This document shows, one piece after another, positions 26,610 through 38,464 of a stretch of 64,000 nucleotides of DNA (its first letter is position 1; the number at the start of each line of letters is the position of its first letter). This DNA comes from Phycicoccus flavus (GTDB taxonomy: Bacteria > Actinomycetota > Actinomycetes > Actinomycetales > Dermatophilaceae), in NCBI RefSeq assembly GCF_004025965.2, contig NZ_SAYU02000009.1, positions 1 through 64,000 of the forward strand, given 5' to 3'. The position numbers and the translations under genes are program-made. The notes beneath the pieces are model-generated. The model had not been told where the DNA came from and searched no databases. It saw only the letters and a list, made by a program, of their open reading frames with translations.

Positions 26610-27457
26610 CCCACCGCCTCAGCCGCCGCGAGCCGTCGGCGTCGGTCCCGCTCCTGGCCGCCGAGGGCGTGCACGCCGGCTATCCCGGGGGGCCGGACGT
26701 CCTGGACTGCGTCTCCGTCGAGCTCCGGCGCGGCACGAGGGTCGCCCTGCTCGGCGCCAACGGCTCCGGCAAGACGACGCTGCTGCGCTGCCTGTCCGGG
26801 GCGCACCGGCCGCGCACCGGCGACGTGCTCGTCGACGGCGTCGCCCTCACCCACCGGTCCGGCCCGCTGCGCGCGCACCGCCAGCGCGTCCAGCTCGTGC
26901 TCCAGGACCCCGACGACCAGCTGTTCTCGGCCGACGTCCGCCAGGACGTCTCCTTCGGGCCGGTGAACCTCGGCCTGCCCGACGACGAGGTCCGCGAGCG
27001 CGTGGCGTCGGCGCTGTCGGCGCTCGGGCTGGCCCACGTCGCGGACCGCGCCGTGCACCAGCTCTCCTACGGCCAGCGCAAGCGGGTCGCCGTCGCCGGC
27101 GCCGTCGCCATGCAGCCGGAGGTGCTGCTGCTCGACGAGCCGACCGCCGGGCTGGACCCGCGTGGCGTCGCCGCCATGCTGGCCGCGCTGGAGCGGCTCG
27201 AGCGGTCCGGCACGACGGTCGTCATGGCCACCCACGACGTCGACCTCGCCTGGTCCTGGGCCGACGAGGTCGCCGTCGTGCTCGACCGGGTCGTCCACCA
27301 GGACGTCCTCGTCAAGGTGCTCACCGACGAGGCGCTGCTCGAGGCCGCCGGGCTCGCCGTCCCCTGGCCCGTCGCGCTGCTGCGCCGGCTCGGCCGCGAG
27401 GTCGACGTCGCCTTCCCGCCGCGCACCGCCACCGACGTCGCCGCCCTCCTCGGGTAA
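26606..27457 (+). CDS. cbiO: Cobalt ECF transporter ATPase CbiO
   Basis: CbiO is the ABC ATPase powering cobalt uptake. The 283-aa protein has Walker A LLGANGSGKTT (about residues 43-53), Q-loop VLQDPDDQLF, signature LSYGQRKRVAVAG, Walker B VLLLDEPTAGLD and H-loop ATHDVDLA. It ends in TAA, the only TAA stop I noticed, at the border of the AT-richer inserted segment. Confidence 0.95.
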   Translation: MTHRLSRREPSASVPLLAAEGVHAGYPGGPDVLDCVSVELRRGTRVALLGANGSGKTTLLRCLSGAHRPRTGDVLVDGVALTHRSGPLRAHRQRVQLVLQDPDDQLFSADVRQDVSFGPVNLGLPDDEVRERVASALSALGLAHVADRAVHQLSYGQRKRVAVAGAVAMQPEVLLLDEPTAGLDPRGVAAMLAALERLERSGTTVVMATHDVDLAWSWADEVAVVLDRVVHQDVLVKVLTDEALLEAAGLAVPWPVALLRRLGREVDVAFPPRTATDVAALLG

Positions 27458-27579
27458 GTAGTGGTCCGCTACGGAGTTTGTTGAGCAGGTCAGCGACGCC
27501 GCCTCGTCGTGCGCGTTGACGGCGCAAATCCGACGTTGTGACGTCCTGTGGATGTCATAGGAAGTGGGGTAAGGCAAGG

Positions 27580-28077
27580 ATGGACGCGACGGTCCTCTCC
27601 GCTCTCGTGGCCGGTAGCAGTGCAGTTCTAGGCGCAATGGTTGGTGGTGCCACGCTCCTGCTCGGGCAGCGGTTGCAAGAAGAGCGAGAATCGAGGATGG
27701 AACAGCAGCGAGAGCTGCGTCGTGTCTGTTCCAACCTGACCACAGGCGTAGCGCGGATCAGGTCACTGAGCTTTAGGATCAACGAGGCGGGGGCCCGAGA
27801 AGGCGCGCAAGCTGCTCTCGATGTCGCACGGGAGAGTTGTGAGCAGCTACGACTTATCGCCTCTACAGTCGCGACACAGGAGCATGCGCGCCTTGTGCTG
27901 CGGCACTCGTGGGCCGTCCTGCAACTGGCGGAGACCGGGGTCGATCCACGTGACGGTCAGTTCGCAGAACCGCCCGACGCCCGCTTGCGAGCCGAACTGA
28001 CTAACCTCTACAGGAGCGTTCGCCGAGAGCTCGCGGTGGAGAACCCCGACGCTGTCTTCGAAGAGCTCCCCGACTAG
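27580..28077 (+). CDS. Hypothetical membrane-anchored coiled-coil protein, probably acquired
   Basis: The 165-aa protein has one N-terminal transmembrane segment (about residues 6-29), then a charged helical region starting QRLQEERESRMEQQRELRR. I do not recognise a family. Codons such as CTA, GTT, GCA, AGT and CTT are frequent, unlike the flanking cob genes, and the preceding 120 bases are also AT-richer. This suggests a small insertion between cbiO and the cobG-cobH-cobI/J group. A role in cobalamin metabolism is not implied. Confidence 0.6.
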   Translation: MDATVLSALVAGSSAVLGAMVGGATLLLGQRLQEERESRMEQQRELRRVCSNLTTGVARIRSLSFRINEAGAREGAQAALDVARESCEQLRLIASTVATQEHARLVLRHSWAVLQLAETGVDPRDGQFAEPPDARLRAELTNLYRSVRRELAVENPDAVFEELPD

Positions 28078-28133
28078 CGACGTTGGCCACCGAGCTGACG
28101 CCGCCCAGGCCCGGGTCGGGGACATCGCTCGCG

Positions 28134-28153
28134 GTCGCGGACGTCTCCGCGAC
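28134..28153. terminator. Hairpin between converging genes
   Basis: A perfect 8-bp stem (28134-28141 with 28146-28153) with a 4-nt loop lies between the hypothetical gene (plus) and cobI/J (minus). It could act as a terminator for either strand; there is no T-tract. Confidence 0.4.
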
Positions 28154-28196
28154 TCCGGACGACAACCGCGACCCGTCCCGGGATCGGCCCGGACCG

Positions 28197-29747
28197 TCAG
28201 TCGACGGAGCGGGGCGTCCAGACCCGGCCGGACGCCGTCACGCGGGTGCGCGAGGCGCCGACGACGACGAGGCAGCGCATGTCGACCGACTCGGGGTCGA
28301 GCTCGCCGAGGGTCGTGACGCGCAGCTCCTCACCCGGGCGGCCGACGTCCCGGGCGACGACGACGACGCGCTCGGGCCCGGCGACCTCGCACACGGCCCG
28401 CAGGGCCTCGCCGAGCTGTTCGGGACGCGAGCGGGACCGGGGGTTGTAGAGGGCGACCGCCAGGTCGGCCCGGACGGCGGCGAGCAGCCGCTCCAGCAGC
28501 ACCGGCCAGGGCTTCAGCCGGTCCGACAGGGAGATGAGGGCGTGGTCGGCGCCGAGCAGCGCCCCGGCCAGCGCGGCTGCGGCGTGGGCGGCCGTCACGC
28601 CGGGCACGACGTGCACGGGCACCGCCGCGTACCGCTCGTCCTCGGCGGCCTCGAACACGGCGGCGGCCATCCCGAAGACGCCGGCGTCGCCGCCCGATAC
28701 GACGGCGACCGGCTCCCCGGCCAGCGCGAGGTCGAGGGCGTCCCGGGCCCGGTCGACCTCGACGGTGTTGCCGCTCGCGTGCCGGGTGAGGCCCTCGCGC
28801 TGCGGCACCCGGTCGACGTACGGCGCGTAGCCGACGACGTGGCGGACCGAGGCCAGGACCTCCGACGCCTCCGGGGTGAGCCAGCGCTCGGGGCCGGGTC
28901 CGAGCCCGACGACGTGGACAGGTGCCGGGGCGGCGTCGGACGCACCGGGGGCCGGGGCGTCCGGCCGAGGACGTGGGGCCTCGCCCGTCCGGGCCCGTCC
29001 CGCCGCGTCCGCGCGCACGTCCGCTCCGGGTACGACGACGACCGACATGTACGGCACGGTGTCGGCGTCGACCTCGCTCACGGGCAGCACCCGCTGCCCG
29101 CCGCGGCTCGCCTCCTGGACGTAGAGCGCCCGGTCGAGCAGACCGGCCTGCCGCAGCGCCTCGCGGACGTCGGCGAAGGTGCGGCCGAGCTTCATGACGA
29201 CCGCCGCGTCGGTGTCGGCCAGCCGCCGCGCGAGCTCGGGCACCGGCAGTGTCCCCGGCAGCACCGTGAGCACGTCCTCGTGCCGCGAGAGCCCCGCCCC
29301 GACGGCCGCGCTCGCTGCCGACACCGACGTCACACCGGCCACGACCTCGGTCGGGAACTCCTCGCGCAGCACGTCGTGGACGTACATGAACGAGCCGTAG
29401 AAGAGCGGGTCCCCCTCGGCGAGGACGACGACCGAGCGCCCGGCGGCCAGGTGGGCCCGCAGCCGCTCGACGCACTCCGCGTAGAAGTCGGCGAGCGCGC
29501 CGTAGTAGCCGCCCGGGTGCTCCGTCGCCCCCGTCGTCACGGGGTAGACCAGGGCCTCCTCGACGACGCCCTCCGGCAGGACCGCCGACGCGATGGCGCG
29601 GGCCGTCGACTCCCGGTGCGCCGCGCGGTGGTAGGCGACGACGTCCGCGGACCCGATGAGGGCGACGGCCCGCACGGTCATGAGGTCGGGGTCGCCGGGC
29701 CCCACCCCGACCCCGTACAGGTGGCCGGGCTCCGCGGGACGGCTCAT
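28197..29747 (-). CDS. CobI-CobJ fusion: precorrin-2 C20-methyltransferase / precorrin-3B C17-methyltransferase
   Basis: A single 516-aa protein carries two tetrapyrrole methylases. Residues 1 to about 250 are CobI (LYGVGVGPGDPDLMTVRA, VVLAEGDPLFYGSF), which methylates precorrin-2 at C20. A Pro/Ala-rich linker of about 30 residues follows. From about 275, VHVVGLGPGPERWLTPEA begins CobJ (VAVVSGGDAGVFGMA, VVPGVTAAHAAAALAG, ALYNPRSRSRPEQL), which methylates C17 with ring contraction. The fusion is known in other actinobacteria. The ATGA overlap couples it to cobH. Confidence 0.94.
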   Translation of the reverse strand: MSRPAEPGHLYGVGVGPGDPDLMTVRAVALIGSADVVAYHRAAHRESTARAIASAVLPEGVVEEALVYPVTTGATEHPGGYYGALADFYAECVERLRAHLAAGRSVVVLAEGDPLFYGSFMYVHDVLREEFPTEVVAGVTSVSAASAAVGAGLSRHEDVLTVLPGTLPVPELARRLADTDAAVVMKLGRTFADVREALRQAGLLDRALYVQEASRGGQRVLPVSEVDADTVPYMSVVVVPGADVRADAAGRARTGEAPRPRPDAPAPGASDAAPAPVHVVGLGPGPERWLTPEASEVLASVRHVVGYAPYVDRVPQREGLTRHASGNTVEVDRARDALDLALAGEPVAVVSGGDAGVFGMAAAVFEAAEDERYAAVPVHVVPGVTAAHAAAALAGALLGADHALISLSDRLKPWPVLLERLLAAVRADLAVALYNPRSRSRPEQLGEALRAVCEVAGPERVVVVARDVGRPGEELRVTTLGELDPESVDMRCLVVVGASRTRVTASGRVWTPRSVD

Positions 29748-30412
29748 GCCAGCTCGTCCTCGTCGGCGATGGCGTTGAGGGCCGCCGCGGCCATCGCCGA
29801 GCCGCCGCGCCGCCCGTGCACGACGACCCAGGGCACCTGTCCGCCGCCCGGCAGCTCGTGCTCGGCGAGGGCGACCTTGGACTCGGCCGACCCGATGAAG
29901 CCGACCGGCATCCCGACGACGGCCGCGGGCCGCGGGCCGCCGTCGAGCAGCAGCTCGAGCAGGTGGAACAGGGCGGTCGGGGCGTTGCCGACGGCGACGA
30001 CGGCGCCCTCCAGGCGGTCGGCCCACAGCGACACGGCGGCCGCGGCCCGGGTCGTGCCCCAGGCGAGAGCGAGCCCCGGCACCTCCGGCTCGCGCAGGGT
30101 GCAGACGACCTCGTTGTCGGCGGGCAGCCGGCGCCGGGTCACCCCGGAGGCGAGCATCTGCGAGTCGGTGAGGATCGGCGCGCCGGACAGCAGCGCGGTC
30201 CGGGCGTCGCGGACGACGTCCGGGTGCGCCGCGAGGTCCTCGACGACGCCGACGTCCCCGGCGGCGTGGACGACCCGGGTCGCGACGCCGTGCAGGTCCG
30301 CCGGGAGGCCGGAGAGGTCGGTCTCCTCCCGGATGGTCGCGAAGGAGCGCCGGTAGATCTCGAGGCCGTCGGTGACGTACTCGAACCGGCGGCTCGGCGG
30401 GGCGAGGGTCAT
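29744..30412 (-). CDS. cobH: Precorrin-8X methylmutase
   Basis: CobH moves the C11 methyl group to C12, giving hydrogenobyrinate. The 222-aa protein shows VTDGLEIYRRSFATIREE near the N-terminus and the catalytic His in ATRVVHAAGD. GAPILTDSQMLASGV, GNAPTALFHLLELL and VGFIGSAESK follow. Start and stop codons overlap cobG and cobI/J. Confidence 0.95.
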   Translation of the reverse strand: MTLAPPSRRFEYVTDGLEIYRRSFATIREETDLSGLPADLHGVATRVVHAAGDVGVVEDLAAHPDVVRDARTALLSGAPILTDSQMLASGVTRRRLPADNEVVCTLREPEVPGLALAWGTTRAAAAVSLWADRLEGAVVAVGNAPTALFHLLELLLDGGPRPAAVVGMPVGFIGSAESKVALAEHELPGGGQVPWVVVHGRRGGSAMAAAALNAIADEDELA

Positions 30413-31515
30413 GCGCGGTCTCCGGGGAGCAGGGACAGGACGGCGTCGGCGTCGGGCGCGCCGACGGCCACGAGGTCGCCGTCGCGGGCGCCGCAGCGCC
30501 GCTCGCAGCCGACGACGTGCAGCGGGGGCGTCGCGGTGCCCCGGGCGTCGAGCGCCGCGACGACGTCCGCCGCCACGGGCAGGGTGGCGCTGCGGGCCTT
30601 CGCGCAGTGCGGGGCGCCGACGCAGGCGCTGACCCGGGAGGCGGCCGACGCCGGGTCGACGACGAGCCCGGCCCGCTCCAGCGCGGTGGCGGCCGCGGCG
30701 CCGCCGCGCACGACGAGCGAGCGCCACGGGGTGACGACGACGCGCCCGGCGACCTCGGCCAGGGCGGCCACGTGCCCGGGCCGCAGCATGGCCAGCGGGA
30801 CGCCGGCGACGAGGTCCTCGCCCACGGGTCCGGGCTCGAGGGGAGGGGCGACCGCGGGCGGGACCGGGTCCAGGCCGCCCAGCACCGGCGAGCCGGCGGG
30901 CAGGTCCCGGACGTTCCAGACGCCATGCGGGGCGTGGGCGAGGAAGGCGCGGGCCACGTCGAGCACGGCCGCGACGGCGTCCGTGCTGGAGACCGGCCGG
31001 CCACGGCCCCCGGCCAGGAGCAGGCCCTCGGTCAAGGACCGGGCCCGGTAGGCGACGTCGTACGGCTCCGAGAGCGGCGACCCGGAGGCGTCGGCGACGG
31101 CGAACAGGAAGCGTCCCGGTAGGTCGGCCAGCGCCGGGTCGGCGCACAGCGCGGCGTCGAGGTCGCGCACGAGCGGCTGCAGCCCCGGGGCCAGCGGCGC
31201 GGCGAGGACGTTGCGGACCCGCTCGTGCGTCGCGGACGGCAGGAGCCCGGTGGCCTCGACCCCGCGCACGAAGGCGTCCGGCAGCGGGTCGGGCAGGCCG
31301 CGCAGCTGGAGGTTGCCCCGGCTCGTCAGCTGCAGCACGGGGGCGCCGTGCCGGCCGGCCAGGGCGAGCAGGTCCATGAGGACGTCGACCCCGACCTCCC
31401 CGCCCGGCAGCCGCAGCCGCACGAGCGCCCCGTCCTGCGCGACGTGGGGCCGCAGCAGCCCCGGGCAGCGGTCGGCGACCGGCCGCTGCGGGGGGTGGGT
31501 GGGGGTGACGGACAT
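30409..31515 (-). CDS. cobG: Precorrin-3B synthase
   Basis: CobG is the oxygen-dependent Fe-S enzyme that makes precorrin-3B, and its presence assigns the pathway to the aerobic type. The 368-aa protein is built like a half sulfite reductase. The LQLTSRGNLQLRGL motif is in the first part, and the four cluster cysteines are in ACVGAPHCAKA and GCERRCG. The ATG lies 8 bases after a TACGCT hexamer, so it is leaderless or nearly so. Confidence 0.92.
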   Translation of the reverse strand: MSVTPTHPPQRPVADRCPGLLRPHVAQDGALVRLRLPGGEVGVDVLMDLLALAGRHGAPVLQLTSRGNLQLRGLPDPLPDAFVRGVEATGLLPSATHERVRNVLAAPLAPGLQPLVRDLDAALCADPALADLPGRFLFAVADASGSPLSEPYDVAYRARSLTEGLLLAGGRGRPVSSTDAVAAVLDVARAFLAHAPHGVWNVRDLPAGSPVLGGLDPVPPAVAPPLEPGPVGEDLVAGVPLAMLRPGHVAALAEVAGRVVVTPWRSLVVRGGAAAATALERAGLVVDPASAASRVSACVGAPHCAKARSATLPVAADVVAALDARGTATPPLHVVGCERRCGARDGDLVAVGAPDADAVLSLLPGDRA

Positions 31516-31543
31516 CGCGGGCCAGCGTACGCGGGGGCGCAGG

Positions 31544-31549
31544 TAGGCT
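31544..31549 (+). promoter_or_regulatory. -10 hexamer TAGGCT for the cobN riboswitch leader
   Basis: TAGGCT lies about 7 bases upstream of the inferred transcript start, which precedes the cobalamin aptamer. It faces the cobG start, about 30 bases away on the other strand. Confidence 0.5.
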
Positions 31550-31556
31550 GCGCACG

Positions 31557-31704
31557 TCCGACGACGACGGAACCCGGTGCGAGTCCGGGACGGTCCCGCC
31601 ACTGTGAGCCCTCCGGGCGAGTCAGGAACGTCGCGCCGGACGCCCGCGGCGGCGTCGCGGGCCCCGCACCGAGCGCGGGGGCGCGGACCCCCGGAGGAGA
31701 ACCA
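31557..31704 (+). promoter_or_regulatory. Cobalamin riboswitch upstream of cobN-bluB/cobT
   Basis: The aptamer core GGAACCCGGTGCGAGTCCGG is followed by the B12 box CCGCCACTGTGAG (GCCACTGT at 31598-31605) and AGTCAGGAACG. A long GC-rich hairpin region separates it from the GGAGGAG ribosome-binding site at 31693-31699. This is the third copy of the riboswitch in 9 kb. Confidence 0.9.
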
Positions 31705-35364
<3,660 letters not shown>

Positions 35365-35365
35365 G

Positions 35366-37165
35366 GTGGACCCGGTCCAGCCCGTGCGCGCGCCCGACCG
35401 GCCGGACGGCGCGTCCGCGGCCGGACGGACGTACGCGCGCCCGGTGCCGCTCGTCGGGGACAGGACGAGCGCCGCGGAGCGGGCGGCCGACCCGGCCGGC
35501 TGGGCGATGGGCCCGGAGGTCGTGGCGGCGCTGGCCGACGTCGTCGCCGGGCGCCGCGACATCCGCCGCTACCGGCCCGACCCCGTTCCCGAGGACCTGC
35601 TGACGGCGGTGCTGGAGTCCGGGCACCGGGCGCCGAGCGTGGGGCACTCCCAGCCCTGGCGGTTCGTCGTCGTCCGCGACCCCGCCGTCCGGGACCGGGC
35701 CGCGGCCCTCGCCGACGCCGCCCGGCTGCGCCAGGCCGAGGTGCTCACCGAGGACCGGGCGGCCCGGCTGCTCGACCTCAAGCTCGAGGGGCTGCGCGAG
35801 GCGCCGGTGGGCGTCGTCGTCGCCTGCGACCGGCGGACCCCGGCGGCCGGCGTGCTCGGCCGGGCGACCTTCCCCGACACCGACCTGTGGTCCTGCGCGA
35901 CCGCGGTGCAGAACATGTGGCTGACGGCCCGCGCGCACGGTCTCGGGATGGGCTGGGTGACGCTGTTCGACCCCGCCGACCTCGCCGAGCTGCTCGGGCT
36001 GCCGGACGGCGTCGAGACGCTCGGGTGGATGTGCCTCGGCTGGCCCGACGAGCGCCCGCCCGAGCCCGGGCTGGAGCGCGCGGCCTGGTCCCGTCGGGCG
36101 CCGCTCGCCGACGTCGTGCTGCACGAGCGCTGGCCCGCGGCCGAGGGCGGGTCGGCGCCGGCCGCGCCCACCTCGCACCTGCGCGGGCCCGAGTCCGGCC
36201 GGCTGGTCGGCGCCACCGACTCCGCCGACGCCCAGCTGGCCGCACCCGAGGCGCTCGGCGTCCTGGACCGGGTCGTCGCGCGGGTCCGCTCCCTGGGGAC
36301 GGGTGCGGTGACGGGCGGGACGCTCGTCCTCGCCGCCGCCGACCACCCGGTGACGGCGCTCGGGGTCAGCGCCTTCCCGCCCTCGGTGACCCGTGAGGTC
36401 GTCCTCGGCGCGCTCGCGGGGGAGTCGGCCGGGGCGCTGGCCGCGCGCGAGGCGGGCCTGGGGCTCGTCGTCGTCGACGCCGGGGTCGCCGGGGGGCCGG
36501 TGCCGGGTGCGGTCGACGTGCGGCCGGTGGGCGAGCGCGGTGACCTGGCGTCGGGCGACGCGCTGACCGCGGCCGACGTCGACCGGCTGGTCGAGGCCGG
36601 CCGGGCGGTCGGGCGGTCCGCCGCGACGTCCGGGCTGGTCGTCCTCGGCGAGGTGGGCATCGGCAACACGACGGTGGCCGCCGCGCTCACCGCCGCCCTG
36701 CTCGGACTGCCGGCGGCGGAGGTGTGCGGGCTCGGGGTCGGGTCGGACGCGGCGACCCTGGAGCGCAAGCGCGCCGTCGTCGCGGCGGCGCTGGAGCGGG
36801 TCGGCGACGTGTCGTCGGCGCCGTCGCGGCGGGTGCTCGCGGGGCTCGGCGGGGGAGAGGTGGCGGTGCTCACCGGGGTCGTCCTCGGCGCGGCGCAGGC
36901 CGGCGCGGCGGTCGTCCTCGACGGCCTGGCCGCGTCCGTCCCCGCCCTGCTCGCCGTCCGCGAGGAGCCGGCCGTCCAGGCCCACCTCGTCGCCGGGCAG
37001 CGCAGCCGCGAGACCGCCCACGCCGCCGTCCTGCGCGACCTCGGCCTCGAGCCCCTGCTCGGCCTGCGCCTGCGCGCCGGGGAGGGCGTCGGCGGCTGCC
37101 TCGCCGCCTCCCTCGTCCTCCAGGGCCTGCGCATCCGCGAGTCCCTCGCCCGCACCCACCCCTGA
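35366..37165 (+). CDS. BluB-CobT fusion: 5,6-dimethylbenzimidazole synthase / nicotinate-nucleotide-DMB phosphoribosyltransferase
   Basis: The 599-aa protein combines making and activating the lower ligand of B12. Residues about 45-260 are BluB, a nitroreductase-like flavoprotein that converts FMNH2 to dimethylbenzimidazole (RRDIRRYRPDPVPEDLL, HRAPSVGHSQPWRFVVV, GLGMGWVTLFD). Residues about 285-595 are CobT (GALAGESAGALAAREAGLGLVVVD, VLGEVGIGNTTVAAAL, GLGGGEVAVLTG, RLRAGEGVGG). The GTG start follows the cobN stop by one base, with GGAGGT inside cobN as ribosome-binding site. Confidence 0.93.
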   Translation: MDPVQPVRAPDRPDGASAAGRTYARPVPLVGDRTSAAERAADPAGWAMGPEVVAALADVVAGRRDIRRYRPDPVPEDLLTAVLESGHRAPSVGHSQPWRFVVVRDPAVRDRAAALADAARLRQAEVLTEDRAARLLDLKLEGLREAPVGVVVACDRRTPAAGVLGRATFPDTDLWSCATAVQNMWLTARAHGLGMGWVTLFDPADLAELLGLPDGVETLGWMCLGWPDERPPEPGLERAAWSRRAPLADVVLHERWPAAEGGSAPAAPTSHLRGPESGRLVGATDSADAQLAAPEALGVLDRVVARVRSLGTGAVTGGTLVLAAADHPVTALGVSAFPPSVTREVVLGALAGESAGALAAREAGLGLVVVDAGVAGGPVPGAVDVRPVGERGDLASGDALTAADVDRLVEAGRAVGRSAATSGLVVLGEVGIGNTTVAAALTAALLGLPAAEVCGLGVGSDAATLERKRAVVAAALERVGDVSSAPSRRVLAGLGGGEVAVLTGVVLGAAQAGAAVVLDGLAASVPALLAVREEPAVQAHLVAGQRSRETAHAAVLRDLGLEPLLGLRLRAGEGVGGCLAASLVLQGLRIRESLARTHP

Positions 37166-37197
37166 CCCCACCCTGCTCGACTTCCTCGCCTGATCCC

Positions 37198-37248
37198 GGA
37201 ACCTTCGGGTTCGCACCCCCTCCGAACCGGCGCGAACCCGAAGGTTCC
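37198..37248. repeat. Intergenic palindrome, family 2, copy 1 (terminator-like)
   Basis: A perfect 17-bp inverted repeat (37198-37214 and 37232-37248) with a 17-nt loop lies after bluB/cobT. Its arms share AACC-YY-GGGTTCGC with the element at 59219-59270, with compensating base-pair changes. It probably terminates the cobN transcript. Confidence 0.65.
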
Positions 37249-37337
37249 TCGGCGTGACCGGGGCCGGCCGTCGCCCTCGGGCCAGGAGCGGGCCCCGCGC
37301 CCGCGTCCGACCCGCCCGGCCGCGTGCCCTCCCCGGT

Positions 37338-37374
37338 GCGGTGCAGCGGGGTCCTGACCCCGCCTCAGCACCGC
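37338..37374. promoter_or_regulatory. Nested inverted repeat upstream of the aldo/keto reductase
   Basis: The inner arms CGGGGTC/GACCCCG (37347-37353 and 37356-37362) and outer arms GCGGTGC/GCACCGC (37338-37344 and 37368-37374) surround a near-perfect dyad. The element ends about 20 bases before the TAGGGT hexamer, so it could be an operator or a second terminator; sequence alone cannot decide. Confidence 0.4.
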
Positions 37375-37395
37375 CGATCCCGGGCCCGTCGCGGC

Positions 37396-37401
37396 TAGGG
37401 T
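37396..37401 (+). promoter_or_regulatory. -10 hexamer TAGGGT of the aldo/keto reductase
   Basis: TAGGGT, 7 bases, then the ATG at 37409. Leaderless. Confidence 0.6.
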
Positions 37402-37408
37402 CGGGCAC

Positions 37409-38440
37409 ATGCGCTACCGACGGATGGGCCACAGCGGGTGCGTCGTCTCCGAGCTGTGCCTCGGGACGATGACCTTCGGGAACGAGACCGACGAGGCCGG
37501 CTCGCACGAGCAGCTCGACGTCTTCCTCGAGGCCGGCGGCACCTTCGTCGACACCGCCGACGTCTACTCCGCCGGGGTGTCCGAGGAGATCATCGGCCGC
37601 TGGCTGAAGGACCGCCCCACCGACGTCACCGACCGGGTGGTCCTGGCCACCAAGGGCCGGTTCGCCGCCACCGACCAGGGCCCGAACGGCAACGGCCTGT
37701 CCACCCGTCACCTCACCCGAGCCCTGGACGCCTCGCTCACCCGGCTCGGCGTCGACGCCGTCGACCTCTACCAGGTGCACGCCTGGGACGAGCACACGCC
37801 GCTGGAGGAGACGCTGCGCACCCTCGACGGCTTCGTCCAGGCCGGCAAGATCCGCTACTACGGCCTCTCGAACTTCACCGGCTGGCAGCTGACCAAGGCG
37901 GTGCTCACGGCCCGCGCGCTGGGGCTCCGCCAGCCCGTCACGCTCCAGCCGCAGTACAGCCTCATCGTCCGCGAGATCGAGTGGGAGATCGTCCCGGCCG
38001 CCCTCGACGCCGGCCTGGGCCTGCTCCCGTGGAGCCCGCTCGGCGGCGGGTGGCTCTCCGGCAAGTACCGCCGCGACGAGCGGCCCACCGGCGACACCCG
38101 CCTCGGGGACGACCCGGGCCGCGGCATGGAGGCCTACGACCGGCGGGGGGACGATCGCACCTGGCGCATCGTCGACGCCGTCGACCGGATCGCCGAGGAC
38201 CGCGGACGCTCGATGGCCGAGGTCGCGCTCGCGTGGGTGACCGACCGGCCGGCCGTGACGTCGACGATCCTCGGCGCCCGCACGACCGAGCAGCTGCGGA
38301 CCAACCTCGCGAGCGTCGACCTCGACCTGTCCGACGACGAGCGCCGGACGCTCGACGCGGCCAGCGACCTCGCGGCCACCGACTACCCCTACGGCGAGCT
38401 CGGCGTCGGCCAGCGCCACCGCGACCTCGCCGGCGGCTGA
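37409..38440 (+). CDS. Aldo/keto reductase
   Basis: The 343-aa protein is a NADPH-dependent aldo/keto reductase of the YajO/potassium-channel beta-subunit-like group. The catalytic tetrad is visible as Asp and Tyr in DTADVYSAG, Lys in LATKGR and His in YQVHAWDEH. The NADP-binding C-terminal motif ILGARTTEQLRTNL is present. The substrate is unknown. It lies between riboswitch-controlled cobN-bluB/cobT and cobF on the opposite strand. Its own promoter and the preceding terminator-like palindrome argue against membership of the cob operon. Confidence 0.9.
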   Translation: MRYRRMGHSGCVVSELCLGTMTFGNETDEAGSHEQLDVFLEAGGTFVDTADVYSAGVSEEIIGRWLKDRPTDVTDRVVLATKGRFAATDQGPNGNGLSTRHLTRALDASLTRLGVDAVDLYQVHAWDEHTPLEETLRTLDGFVQAGKIRYYGLSNFTGWQLTKAVLTARALGLRQPVTLQPQYSLIVREIEWEIVPAALDAGLGLLPWSPLGGGWLSGKYRRDERPTGDTRLGDDPGRGMEAYDRRGDDRTWRIVDAVDRIAEDRGRSMAEVALAWVTDRPAVTSTILGARTTEQLRTNLASVDLDLSDDERRTLDAASDLAATDYPYGELGVGQRHRDLAGG

Positions 38441-38464
38441 CCCGCGAGGACCACGACCGGGCGG

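Noticed and set aside
37338-37374. Assignment as a definite operator for the aldo/keto reductase
   Set aside because: The dyad could equally be a terminator for the preceding transcript and no regulator gene is adjacent, so it is listed only as a low-confidence inverted repeat.
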